DNA of 37,563 nucleotides. It comes from a virus. A model generated the notes under the pieces. The model was not told the origin of the DNA and searched no databases. It worked only from the letters and a program-made list of their open reading frames with translations. Position numbers and translations under genes: made by a program. Location: the IMG/VR virus record IMGVR_UViG_3300011013_000040, positions 1-37,563 of that record; one strand, written 5' to 3'. Below, piece after piece: positions 1 to 6,286 of this stretch. Each line of letters begins with the position of its first letter. Position 1 is the stretch's first letter.

Positions 1-612
1 GACTGTGCCGTGTCCAAAATCGAGACACGGGACGCGGGCGATCAAACCGAGAACATCGGGCAATCCCGTGTCCAAAATCCGGACACGGGAGCCGTGTCCA
101 AAAAACCGCAAAAGCCGTGTCCAAAAAACGGCGATTCCCGTGTCCGGATTTTGGACTCTATGAACCTTGTAAAGGAACCAGGAAAAGAACCTTGTGTGGC
201 CGAGGGCCCCACACACACGGATTTGGACTTTTCGCGGTTTGTCGATTGCTTCATCGCCGAACACCCGAGACCGGGGGATCGGGACCTGACCGAGGACGCG
301 CTGAGAAAGGCAATCGAGGCCGGGGTGGACCCGGAGCAGCTGATCCGGGCGGCAAAATCCTATCGCGCCGAGCAGCGAGGCAACAAGCGGCAATACGTGG
401 CCTATGCCGAGAACTGGTTGGCGCGGGAAGGCTGGAAAAAGCACGAGCCCAAGAAACCCGTCGACAGGGCCGCGATCGACGAGGCCACGGCCAAGCTGAT
501 CCGGTCTGGCAAGCGGTATCTGTGCGGATCGATCACAGCGGTTACCGCTGGCGAGCTGGTGGAGCGCCAGTTGGTCACCGTCGAGGAATGCCAGGCGGTG
601 GGGGTGATCTGA
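1..612 (+). CDS. Phage replication initiator (lambda O-like position), C-terminal part
   Basis: This is the C-terminal part of a helix-turn-helix replication protein whose N-terminal part lies at 37278-37563. The reading frame is open from base 1 (D-C-A-V-S-K...), so the ATG-like codon at 10 is not the true start. A low-complexity linker rich in CPK, SRV and VSKK words (about residues 1-60) joins the winged-helix N-terminus to a conserved C-terminal domain. That domain contains PRPGDRDLTEDALRKAIEAG and YVAYAENWLAREGWKKHEP, typical of Rhodobacteraceae phage and plasmid-like initiators. The linker-coding DNA holds the iteron-like repeats at 8-156, so the gene probably encodes the origin-binding protein and contains its own origin, as lambda O does. 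Joining the window ends directly shifts the frame by one, so about two bases are missing or the ends are not exactly adjacent. Confidence 0.8.
   Translation, partial: DCAVSKIETRDAGDQTENIGQSRVQNPDTGAVSKKPQKPCPKNGDSRVRILDSMNLVKEPGKEPCVAEGPTHTDLDFSRFVDCFIAEHPRPGDRDLTEDALRKAIEAGVDPEQLIRAAKSYRAEQRGNKRQYVAYAENWLAREGWKKHEPKKPVDRAAIDEATAKLIRSGKRYLCGSITAVTAGELVERQLVTVEECQAVGVI
8..156 (+). repeat. Iteron-like repeats, candidate replication origin
   Basis: Five direct copies of CCGTGTCC start at 8, 66, 92, 115 and 138; the last four are 26, 23 and 23 bases apart. Four of the copies continue as AAAA. Two sit in inverted repeats: CCGTGTC at 8-14 with GACACGG at 24-30, and a perfect 10-base pair TCCCGTGTCC at 64-73 with GGACACGGGA at 81-90. 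The final copy is followed by GGATTTTGGAC at 146-156, the reverse complement of 70-80. The copies fall in all three reading frames, which points to selection on DNA rather than on the peptide. A less GC-rich stretch follows (about 146-200). Placement inside the initiator gene matches the lambda origin in gene O; origin function is inference. Confidence 0.6.
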
Positions 613-615
613 ACC

Positions 616-849
616 GTGGCAAGCGTGGTGGGACAGGCAATGGCGGACGAGGCGCAAACGGGCCGAATTCTCGGGGAATGGATCAGCCGGGACGATCTGG
701 CGGAGCAGCTGGAGGTGGCGACGATCACGTTGTCGCGCTGGGCCTGCGAAGGGAACGGGCCGGCGCATATTCGGGTTGGCCGCCGCGTGTTCTACCGCCG
801 CGCCGCTGTGGATGCCTGGTTGCGGAGCATGGAAAGGAACGGGAAATGA
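616..849 (+). CDS. Small helix-turn-helix DNA-binding protein (MerR/excisionase fold)
   Basis: This 77-residue protein carries an AlpA/excisionase-type HTH. WISRDDLAEQLEVATITLSR is the helix-turn-helix, and GPAHIRVGRRVFYRRAAVDAWL is the wing and recognition part that family members use to bind DNA. The GTG start at 616 lies three bases after the initiator stop; an ATG at 640 gives a 69-residue form with all conserved residues and is a good alternative. It is in the early right operon just downstream of the replication initiator, so a replication-accessory or regulatory role is more likely than excision. A separate excisionase lies next to the integrase. Confidence 0.6.
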   Translation: MASVVGQAMADEAQTGRILGEWISRDDLAEQLEVATITLSRWACEGNGPAHIRVGRRVFYRRAAVDAWLRSMERNGK

Positions 850-852
850 GCG

Positions 853-1023
853 ATGCAATACGCACAGCGCGGCGCCCAGCGCGCCCGGCGGCGAGGTGAG
901 GACCGGCGATGCCTTGGAGCGCATGCAGAGACTGTGGCCAACGCCGATGTTGCGCGAGACTGTGCCGCAGCGCTGAAGTACGCGCTCCAGATGCTTAATT
1001 CCAAGCAACGCCAAAGGAGGTAG
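853..1023 (+). CDS. Small hypothetical protein, 56 residues
   Basis: An ATG at 853, four bases after the preceding stop, opens a 56-codon frame ending at TAG 1021-1023. The N-terminus is very basic (RGAQRARRRGEDRR); the C-terminus is a helix-like segment (ADVARDCAAALKYALQMLNS). It fills a gap that would otherwise be empty, and its last codons contain the Shine-Dalgarno sequence of the next gene. I do not recognise the family. A competing 17-codon frame starts at 846 with an ATGA overlap and a 29-codon Cys-rich frame at 909; the frame given here has the most protein-like composition. Confidence 0.45.
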   Translation: MQYAQRGAQRARRRGEDRRCLGAHAETVANADVARDCAAALKYALQMLNSKQRQRR

Positions 1024-1025
1024 AA

Positions 1026-1367
1026 TTGACCGGTCGCAAAAACAAATACAGCGCCCAGCGCACCACGCTCGACGGGATCACGTTTGATTCCAAAAAGGAG
1101 GCGAGGCGCTGGGCCGAACTGTGCCTGCTGCAGAAGGCGGGCGAGATCGCTGACCTGATCCGGCAGGTGCCGATCACCCTGGAAGGGCGGCAGGGGCCGC
1201 TGCTGACGCGCACAGGGAGGCGCATGCGGATCACGGTGGACTTTGCCTACACAGACCTCGTGAGCGGCCTCACAGTCTACGAGGACGCCAAGGGCGTGCC
1301 GACGCGAGACTATGAGGTGCGGCGCGCTGTAGCAGCCGCGCAGGGCGTTGAGGTGATCGAGGTATGA
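1026..1367 (+). CDS. DUF1064-family phage nuclease-like protein
   Basis: This 113-residue protein matches the DUF1064 pattern: KYSAQRTTLDGITFDSKKEA near the N-terminus, then ARRWAELCLLQKAGEIADLI, and a core ending TVDFAYTD...VYEDAKGVPTRDYEVRRA. The family has a restriction-endonuclease-like fold; the E/D-x-K element (YEDAKG) and the upstream D of VDFAY are the candidate catalytic residues. Phage members are usually annotated as endonucleases or resolvase-like proteins, and the substrate is unknown. The start is TTG at 1026, set by a strong AAAGGAGGT at 1014-1022 with no better ATG nearby. The 3' end overlaps the next gene by four bases (ATGA). Confidence 0.75.
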   Translation: MTGRKNKYSAQRTTLDGITFDSKKEARRWAELCLLQKAGEIADLIRQVPITLEGRQGPLLTRTGRRMRITVDFAYTDLVSGLTVYEDAKGVPTRDYEVRRAVAAAQGVEVIEV

Positions 1368-1813
1368 GCACCGCGCGCCCGCTCGCCAACATCACGCGCG
1401 AGCTGTTGGAGCCCATTTGGTCGCGCCGCGATATCGCGATAAAGGACATTGCGGCCAGGTTGGGCGTGACGCGGCAAGCAATCTGCTCGAAGGCCAAAAC
1501 GTTTGGTCTGCCGAGCCGCGCCGGCAACCAGATCAAATACGGCAGTGACGACATATTCCGGAGACTGTGGCTGGCAGGTGTTTCCACGAATGAGATCGCC
1601 GCCGCGCTCGGATATTCGCACAAGTCTGCGGTCGGGGTTAGGAGCAAAGCGATGGGTTTGCCTGCCCGCACGAGAATGTCCAGCGATGGCGGACCCGGCG
1701 GTTGGCCTCGTGCGCTTACTATGGCGCAGTATCAGGAGCAGCTGCTGGCGGAACGGATGGCCCGGGAGGCGGCGAGCGCACAGACAAACCGGCGGAGAGG
1801 ACGAGCCCAATGA
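1364..1813 (+). CDS. Double helix-turn-helix protein, likely phage transcription regulator
   Basis: This 149-residue protein contains two HTH units. The first is around residues 20-50 (IAIKDIAARLGVTRQAICSK, then AKTFGLP). The second is around residues 65-95 (DDIFRRLWLAGVSTNEIAAA, followed by LGYS...VRSKAMGLP). Each unit ends in the same 'K-A-x-x-x-G-L-P' phrase, so the gene looks like an internal duplication. Such tandem GcrA-like HTHs are common in alphaproteobacterial phages near the end of the early operon. The C-terminus is a charged tail. It starts with an ATGA overlap on the DUF1064 gene and ends with another on the next gene. A role in switching to late transcription is inferred from position. 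Confidence 0.6.
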   Translation: MSTARPLANITRELLEPIWSRRDIAIKDIAARLGVTRQAICSKAKTFGLPSRAGNQIKYGSDDIFRRLWLAGVSTNEIAAALGYSHKSAVGVRSKAMGLPARTRMSSDGGPGGWPRALTMAQYQEQLLAERMAREAASAQTNRRRGRAQ

Positions 1814-2253
1814 AGCGAGCAGTGACGACGCAGGATGTGGAGGATCGCTTTGAGGAGGCAGCCATGACGCTGCGCCGGGTGCCCAACCCGCCCGGGTCTG
1901 GCCCGAAGGGGTACGGGTGCGGATGGCCCGATTATGTGCAGGAGGCCAAGCACGCCTACGGTTACAACGAGGTGCGCATGCGGGTGGTGCCGTCGGCGGG
2001 TGATATAGCGAGGATGGAGGAGGCGCTGAAATGGCTGGCGCTGGTCGCACCAGATGACGCAAAGATCATCTGGCTGAGAGCTGAAGGCTATCGGTGGCGG
2101 CACGTGTGCATCCAGGCAGGCTGCGTGCGCCAGACGGCATGGCGGCGGTGGGTGGCGGCGCTGAAAACCATTGAGAACCGGCTGAACGGGCGTCGGAGCC
2201 GATCCAGGGCCAAAAAAACGGCCGATCGGCCCGTAAAACCCCGAAAAACCTAA
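1810..2253 (+). CDS. DUF6362-like protein, candidate late-gene regulator
   Basis: A 147-residue protein starts at ATG 1810, overlapping the previous stop by ATGA. It resembles the small phage family annotated as DUF6362: DVEDRFEEAAMTLRRVPNPP, then GYGCGWPDYVQEAKHAYGYN, followed by a sigma-like HTH region (DAKIIWLRAEGYRWRHVCIQ, then AGCVRQTAWRRW). The C-terminal 25 residues are highly basic. It is the last gene of the early right operon and is followed by a long weakly coding stretch with a promoter candidate, the place where lambda carries Q. A late activator or antiterminator role is therefore plausible but rests on position only. Confidence 0.55.
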   Translation: MKRAVTTQDVEDRFEEAAMTLRRVPNPPGSGPKGYGCGWPDYVQEAKHAYGYNEVRMRVVPSAGDIARMEEALKWLALVAPDDAKIIWLRAEGYRWRHVCIQAGCVRQTAWRRWVAALKTIENRLNGRRSRSRAKKTADRPVKPRKT

Positions 2254-2313
2254 GCGTATGATCTGGCACGATAAACGATCGGGAACTTGTCGTTCGGTTA
2301 TCATTCGACGCAC

Positions 2314-2344
2314 TTGACCGCACTGAAACCGCCGAACATATATC
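2314..2344 (+). promoter_or_regulatory. Candidate late promoter
   Basis: TTGACC at 2314-2319 is followed by an AT-rich CATATATC at 2337-2344, giving a spacer of 17 to 19 depending on the -10 hexamer chosen (TATATC fits 4 of 6). It lies 60 bases after the last early gene and points at the late operon. No intrinsic terminator is visible between it and 2926. The rest of 2254-2515 holds no convincing gene; it includes runs of C and G near 2406-2455. Confidence 0.35.
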
Positions 2345-2491
2345 GTGACACTTCGACCGGGTTTGTGGCAGATAATTGGTAAGATTGCAGGGATGCGCCA
2401 GCGACCCCCCCCTGCATCGGGTCCTCCCCCGGCGTGAACGTATACGGGGGGGCTAGGCGCTTAAGTCCTTTAGTGATAGGGAAAATTACCG

Positions 2492-2524
2492 GGTGCGCAC
2501 TGTGCGGGTGCGCAGGTGCGCACC
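2492..2524 (+). repeat. GGTGCGCA triple repeat with inverted symmetry
   Basis: GGTGCGCA occurs at 2492-2499, 2507-2514 and 2515-2522. The outer copies form a 9-base inverted repeat, GGTGCGCAC at 2492-2500 with GTGCGCACC at 2516-2524, spaced by 15 bases. It lies in the main gene-poor stretch of the genome, upstream of the late operon. Candidate roles are a regulator-binding site, an RNA hairpin in the late leader, or part of the packaging site; the sequence alone does not decide. Confidence 0.45.
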
Positions 2525-2668
2525 TTGGCGGAGCTCAGATCATTTGCCGAGACTTGGTGGGGCAGATGTCAGCTCGCTTGGTTCAGAGCCGGTGCAACGC
2601 CGGTCCGCCCAACCAGGCTGAGCCTTGCCCGGCATCACGCCGGAACGAACGCTGCTAGTCGGTTATGA
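2516..2668 (+). CDS. Possible small protein, 50 residues
   Basis: A frame closed upstream by three stops (2471-2479) opens with GTG 2516 and runs 50 codons to TGA 2666-2668. The product starts MRTLAELRSFAETWWGRCQL and is rich in Arg and Ala. No clear Shine-Dalgarno is visible and the start overlaps the GGTGCGCA repeats. The end overlaps the next frame as ATGA, the junction style used by real genes throughout this genome; that is the main argument for it. No family recognised. Confidence 0.25.
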   Translation: MRTLAELRSFAETWWGRCQLAWFRAGATPVRPTRLSLARHHAGTNAASRL

Positions 2669-2850
2669 GGTTTCGCGCTCGGCGGAACGAAGCGCAGCAC
2701 CGGGCAAAAATCCAGGATGCCCATCCCCGCTGCAGCATCTGGCAGGGTCTTTGAGGTCGCGAGAGCGTCCCGGTCGAGCATCGGGCAGGGTTCGATACGG
2801 TCCGCGCTACCATTTTCCCGGCACCAGTAAAAAGGGTTGCCGGTATCTGA
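2665..2850 (+). pseudogene. Possible small gene interrupted by an in-frame TGA
   Basis: ATG 2665 (ATGA overlap with the previous frame) opens a frame that reads 29 codons to TGA 2752-2754. It then continues in the same frame for 31 more codons to TGA 2848. The segment after the first stop (GRESVPVEHRAGFDTVRATI, then FPAPVKRVAGI) looks more protein-like than the alternative frames. Together the two halves would make a basic protein of about 60 residues. The likeliest reading is a small gene broken by a nonsense mutation; a chance open frame is also possible. TGA is a normal stop elsewhere in this genome, so recoding is not supported. Nothing clear is seen in 2851-2925 apart from the Shine-Dalgarno of the next gene. 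Confidence 0.25.
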
Positions 2851-2925
2851 ACGTGCCCGCCACGCCTCTGGCAGCCGGAAGGCCAGCCATGCGCACCCAG
2901 GCGGGCCTCTTAATGAGGGTCACGA

Positions 2926-4287
2926 TTGCAAATTACAATGACCCCGGTTTCGGAGCTGGCACCTTACGCCGGCAATGCGCGCACACATTCGGAGCAGCAG
3001 GTTGCGCAAATCGCGGCGTCGATCACGGAGTTCGGGTTCGTCAATCCGATCTTGGCCGGGCCCGACAACGGGATCATCGCGGGGCATGGCCGCCTTTTGG
3101 CCGCCCAGCTGCTGGGGATCGACAATGTGCCGGTCATCGTGCTGGACCATTTGGGCGAGGCGCAGCGCCGGGCGCTGGTTATTGCTGACAACAAGATTGC
3201 GGAAAATGCCGGCTGGGACGACGAGTTGTTGCGCCAAGAGTTGGCAGCTCTGCAGGATGCGGATTTCGATCTGAGCCTGACCGGGTTTGATGCGCGCGGG
3301 CTGGACGAGGTTTTCGCTGGGTTCGACGGTGCCGACGAGGAATTGCCGGACCTGCCTGGAGATCCGGATTTCGTGCCGGATCCGCCGGCGCGGCCGGTGT
3401 CGGAGCTCGGGATGATATGGGAGCTCGGTCGCCACCGCGTCATCTGCGGCGACGCCACCAAGCGGAAGACTGCGGCGCGGCTCGTGGACGGCCGGAAAAT
3501 GGCTGCCTGCTGGACGGATCCACCTTATAACGTCGATTACGAGGGCACCGCCGGAAAGATCAGAAACGACTCGATGGCGGATGCAGAATTCAGGAAATTC
3601 CTGGTCGGTGCATTCCGCGCAGCCGAGAGCGTGATGAAAGCTGGCGCGGCGATCTATGTCGCGCACGCGGACACCGAGGGGTTTAACTTTCGCGGTGCAT
3701 TCATTGACGCGGGGTTCAAATTGTCCGGGTGCCTGGTATGGGTGAAGCCGAGCTTGGTGCTCGGCCGGTCGGATTATCAATGGCGGCATGAGCCGATCTT
3801 GTACGGGTGGAAACCCGGCGCGCCGCACAGATGGTTCGGCGGGCGGGCAAAGACGACCGTGATGGACGATGCGGGAGAGCCGGTGCGGGTGATGCCGGAC
3901 GGCACGCTGCAGATCGATGTGGACGGGCAGACAATCGTCATCAGTGGCGAAAAGCTGGCGATCGAGAGCGCGACGGGATCGATCCTGCGATTTGCAAAGC
4001 CGGCTCGGAATGCCGAGCATCCGACCATGAAGCCGGTGGCGTTGATCGAGGAAATGCTGGGCAACAGCACGGTGCGCGGCGATGCGGTGTACGATCCTTT
4101 CGGCGGCTCGGGATCCACGCTGGTGGCGTGCGAAAAGACGCAGAGGATCTGCTATGCGATGGAGTTGGACGAGCGGTTTGTCGACGTGATTGTGACCCGA
4201 TGGCAGGCGCTGACGGGCCGTTCCGCAGTCCTGCAGGGCGACGGCCGGACATTCGAGGAGGTGGCCGCGCGCGCGGCTGCAGCGTGA
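2926..4287 (+). CDS. ParB-like domain fused to DNA methyltransferase (beta class, probably N6-adenine)
   Basis: This 453-residue protein has two domains. Residues about 5-95 form a ParB/sulfiredoxin-type domain with GIIAGHGRLLAA (GHGRL at 53-57). From about 165 on it is an S-adenosylmethionine-dependent DNA methyltransferase, with catalytic motif IV TDPPY (DPPY 198-201) before SAM-binding motif I DPFGGSGST (390-398). That order defines the beta class, which includes CcrM. DPPY favours adenine N6 methylation. No partner restriction gene is visible, so it is an orphan methylase, probably protecting phage DNA or marking it for regulation. TTG 2926 is chosen because GAGGG at 2914-2918 is well placed; ATG 2938 is the alternative and costs four residues. 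It is the first clear gene of the late block. Confidence 0.85.
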   Translation: MQITMTPVSELAPYAGNARTHSEQQVAQIAASITEFGFVNPILAGPDNGIIAGHGRLLAAQLLGIDNVPVIVLDHLGEAQRRALVIADNKIAENAGWDDELLRQELAALQDADFDLSLTGFDARGLDEVFAGFDGADEELPDLPGDPDFVPDPPARPVSELGMIWELGRHRVICGDATKRKTAARLVDGRKMAACWTDPPYNVDYEGTAGKIRNDSMADAEFRKFLVGAFRAAESVMKAGAAIYVAHADTEGFNFRGAFIDAGFKLSGCLVWVKPSLVLGRSDYQWRHEPILYGWKPGAPHRWFGGRAKTTVMDDAGEPVRVMPDGTLQIDVDGQTIVISGEKLAIESATGSILRFAKPARNAEHPTMKPVALIEEMLGNSTVRGDAVYDPFGGSGSTLVACEKTQRICYAMELDERFVDVIVTRWQALTGRSAVLQGDGRTFEEVAARAAAA

Positions 4288-4291
4288 CGCC

Positions 4292-4978
4292 ATGGCTGAA
4301 AAGAAGGCCCGGGCGCTGCGGTTCAATCCCAAGAGCACGCGAAAAGTGGTTCACCGGACGGCAACCGCGGCGCGCACGATCGGGCACCTTGAGCCCGGCG
4401 TCCATGTGACCGGGCTGACGGCTGGACAATTCTCGGCGATCGATGCGATGGAGTATCTGGTCGACGAGCTGGGCCCGGCCGAGGTTCGGGTGTCCACCTG
4501 GACGACCGGGCTTTACGACGTAAAACGAGCGGCGGCGATCAAGGTCGCGGGCCGTATCAGCGATATTCGGATGCTGCTGGATCGTGGCACATTCGAGAAA
4601 TCGCCTCAGTTTGCCGGCCCGCTTATCGAGGCTTTGGGTGCTGGATCGTTCCGGTGCCTGTCGGTGCATGCAAAGGTGATCGTGGTGACCGGGGCTCGTG
4701 GTGCGGCGGCGTTCAGGTCATCGATGAATTTGAACAAGAATCTGCGCACCGAGCAATTCGATCTCGACGTGGACGACGAGGTGGCCGGTTTCTATTCGGA
4801 GTGGTTCGACCGGTTGTGGGACGAGGCCGGGCGGTCGCAGGACAATCGGACGATAATTCGGAATGTGTATGACCGATTTCGGCAGGGTGTGACGGATCCT
4901 GAGCCAAAGGCCGCCCGCGGCGGGCGAGGGCTGCGCGACGTGACCTTTTCGGCCGCTGATCTGTCAGATCTATTGTGA
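4292..4978 (+). CDS. Phospholipase D-like domain protein
   Basis: This 228-residue protein has one PLD-type signature near residues 128-160: SVHAKVIVV supplies the H-x-K, followed by the downstream N (SSMNLNKN) and E/Q-F-D elements. The Asp of the canonical HxKxxxxD motif is not evident (HAKVIVVTG). The upstream half (STWTTGLYDVKRA, RISDIRMLLDRGTF) fits a single-motif PLD-nuclease-like fold that would act as a dimer. Family members in phages are usually found beside ParB-methylase genes, as here, four bases downstream. Nuclease activity on DNA and a packaging or defence role are inference; the missing Asp could mean weak or altered activity. Confidence 0.6.
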   Translation: MAEKKARALRFNPKSTRKVVHRTATAARTIGHLEPGVHVTGLTAGQFSAIDAMEYLVDELGPAEVRVSTWTTGLYDVKRAAAIKVAGRISDIRMLLDRGTFEKSPQFAGPLIEALGAGSFRCLSVHAKVIVVTGARGAAAFRSSMNLNKNLRTEQFDLDVDDEVAGFYSEWFDRLWDEAGRSQDNRTIIRNVYDRFRQGVTDPEPKAARGGRGLRDVTFSAADLSDLL

Positions 4979-4981
4979 CGG

Positions 4982-5176
4982 TCAAGCGTCGGAGGTGCCA
5001 ATCGGCGAGAGGTCGTGCGTGATGGCGGCGCAGGCCAGCGCGACCACGCGCGGGATGGGCTGCCGGCCGAGTGCATACGCGGTGCCGCTGTTGGTGGCGA
5101 TGCCGAGGCGGCGGCACAGGGCCGCGCGGGAAATGTGGAGCTCGCGAGACAGGGAGTCAAATTCTTCGGCGGTCAT
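4982..5176 (-). CDS. Small helix-turn-helix protein (Aca-like position)
   Basis: This 64-residue minus-strand protein starts at ATG 5176, with GAAAGG about eight bases upstream. It is a minimal HTH: LSRELHISRAALCRRLGIA is the HTH core, followed by YALGRQPIPRVVALACAAI, the ending shared by many small alphaproteobacterial XRE-like regulators. It is second in a two-gene minus-strand operon whose promoter carries a 14-base palindrome (5643-5656). The protein is therefore the obvious candidate to bind that operator and repress its own operon, as Aca proteins do in anti-CRISPR operons. The gene ends three bases from the stop of the convergent PLD-like gene. Confidence 0.65.
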   Translation of the reverse strand: MTAEEFDSLSRELHISRAALCRRLGIATNSGTAYALGRQPIPRVVALACAAITHDLSPIGTSDA

Positions 5177-5240
5177 GGTAGGGCCTTTCGGATTGCTGGC
5201 GTATTGGATGGGGGCCGGCGTCCAGCCCCGCACCAATGCG

Positions 5241-5603
5241 TCAGGCGGTTGCGATCATGTCTTGGCGGTTCAACCGGGCGGCCTCTTTTTTGGCCTGCGT
5301 TTCGGTTCTTTTGTAACACACGGTTACGCTGTCTGGTTCGCCGTCGTCATAGGCAACAGACAACTCCACCTCCCAAATATCGGGCCGCCGATCCGGGTAA
5401 GCGTCGTCACGGGTATATTCCGCAAGATCCCCGGTGCGCCGGTCCCTGAGAAGAAATATGCCGCGAACCCTGAATGGCCCCGCCGGAGTTATGCGCGGGG
5501 TGGTGCCATCGGTCAGATCCGCGATGGCCTCTGCCGCGTCCAGGTAGTCGTCGCCGGTCATTAAAAAATTGATCCGCTGGGTTTTAGTTTCGTCGCCGTA
5601 CAT
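5241..5603 (-). CDS. Small acidic protein of unknown function, candidate accessory (anti-defence) gene
   Basis: This 120-residue minus-strand protein matches no family I recognise. It is acidic in its first three quarters (GDDYLDAAEAIADLTDG, EYTRDDAYPDRRPDIWEVEL, VAYDDGEPDS) with a Lys/Arg-rich last 25 residues. It has no signal peptide or membrane segment and one Cys. The start ATG 5603 has AGGAG at 5612-5616 eight bases upstream, and a good sigma-70-like promoter lies at 5639-5667. It is the first gene of a two-gene operon antisense to the late operon, followed by an HTH gene. This is the layout of acr-aca pairs; the function is unproven, and other moron functions fit equally well. Confidence 0.6.
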   Translation of the reverse strand: MYGDETKTQRINFLMTGDDYLDAAEAIADLTDGTTPRITPAGPFRVRGIFLLRDRRTGDLAEYTRDDAYPDRRPDIWEVELSVAYDDGEPDSVTVCYKRTETQAKKEAARLNRQDMIATA

Positions 5604-5638
5604 GGTCTGGGCTCCTGGTGTGCGTTTCCTCGAGTACG

Positions 5639-5667
5639 ACTATCGCAAATCTGCGACGGCAATGCAA
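5639..5667 (-). promoter_or_regulatory. Promoter of the minus-strand accessory operon
   Basis: On the minus strand TTGCAT (5667-5662) and GATAGT (5644-5639, 4 of 6 to TATAAT) are separated by exactly 17 bases. The predicted start lies about 30 bases before ATG 5603, leaving room for the AGGAG at 5616-5612. The palindrome at 5643-5656 fills the promoter-proximal part of the spacer and touches the -10. Confidence 0.55.
5643..5656. promoter_or_regulatory. Palindromic operator of the accessory operon
   Basis: TCGCA (5643-5647) and TGCGA (5652-5656) are perfect inverted half-sites around AATC. The position inside the minus-strand promoter suggests that a dimeric repressor blocks RNA polymerase there. 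The HTH protein at 4982-5176 is the natural candidate. I saw no second copy of this palindrome elsewhere in the window. Confidence 0.5.
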
Positions 5668-5713
5668 GGGGAAACGGGCAAAACCCCATAAAAATAAGGT
5701 GATAGAGGTCGCA

Positions 5714-6286
5714 ATGGGTATATCTAGACGAGCATACGCGCGGCATCGAGGCTGCGCGGAGAGCGCTGTCAGGAAGGCCATTGCGTCGGGGCGGATCAGC
5801 GTGGAGCCGGACGGGACTATCGATGCGGAAAAGGCCGACGCGGAGTGGTCGACACAGACGGATCCGGCGCAGCAGCGCGGAAAACACGCGAAGGCGCAGG
5901 GCGCGCAGTCTCGGTCGGCAACGAGGGCGGTGCCGCAAGCGGCGCTGCGTGCCGTCGACGAGACGCTGCAGGACGAGCCCGGTGGGCCGGGCGGCGAGGT
6001 GTCGTTCTTGCGGGCCCGAATGGCGAACGAGGTTTTAAAGGCGCAGACGGCAAAGGTTCGCCTGCAGAAAATGAAGGGCGAGCTGGTCGATCGCGAGCAG
6101 GCCACAGCGATGGTGTTCGACCTCGCCCGCCGCGAGCGCGATGCGTGGCAGAATTGGCCGCCTCGTGTGGCGGCAGATATGGCGGCGGAGCTGAGCGTAG
6201 AGGCGCACGCCATGGAGCAGGCGCTCGATCGGTACCTTAGAGCGTTTTTGGATGGTCTCGCCGAGATCAAGATTGAATTGAGATAA
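5714..6286 (+). CDS. Terminase small subunit (Nu1-like)
   Basis: This 190-residue protein has an N-terminal HTH (ISRRAYARHRGCAESAVRKA then IASGRI) like lambda gpNu1. An alanine-rich linker and a C-terminal helical part (FLRARMANEVLKAQTAKVRL, then QKMKGELVDREQATAMVF) follow. Such subunits bind the packaging site and recruit the large subunit to cut concatemers. The start is ATG 5714 with GAGGT at 5705-5709; a longer GTG-initiated form from 5618 would overlap the minus-strand promoter and lacks a Shine-Dalgarno. It is the first gene of the packaging/head cluster and ends with an ATGG junction into the next gene. Confidence 0.8.
   Translation: MGISRRAYARHRGCAESAVRKAIASGRISVEPDGTIDAEKADAEWSTQTDPAQQRGKHAKAQGAQSRSATRAVPQAALRAVDETLQDEPGGPGGEVSFLRARMANEVLKAQTAKVRLQKMKGELVDREQATAMVFDLARRERDAWQNWPPRVAADMAAELSVEAHAMEQALDRYLRAFLDGLAEIKIELR

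Noticed and set aside
1-156. CRISPR-like array from the repeated CCGTGTCC units
   Set aside because: Repeat units are only eight to thirteen bases, spacing is uneven and lies inside a coding region; no cas genes are present.
616-849. This small HTH gene as the excisionase
   Set aside because: A better candidate overlaps the integrase gene at 29648-29989; this gene sits in the replication block.
2525-2615. tRNA-like end (GCCGG/CCGGT arm, then CCGCCCA-A-CCA) with a partly pairing TTGGCGG 91 bases upstream
   Set aside because: The T loop lacks TTC, the D loop lacks GG and no anticodon stem can be formed, so it is not a tRNA; the resemblance is probably chance.
2434-2658. GTG-started 74-codon frame in the gene-poor block
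   Set aside because: Uses codons rare in the rest of the genome (TTA, ATA), has no Shine-Dalgarno and an implausible Cys/Gly-rich product.
2752-2754. TGA recoding (readthrough or alternative code)
   Set aside because: TGA is used as the normal stop in dozens of coupled gene junctions in this genome.
2785-2812. GGTTCGATACGG...GCTACCA resembling a tRNA 3' end
   Set aside because: The T stem does not pair and the only matching 5' acceptor lies about 120 bases away.
2920-4338. Long minus-strand frame opposite the ParB-methylase gene
   Set aside because: Antisense shadow: the plus-strand frame has complete catalytic motifs and this one has none.
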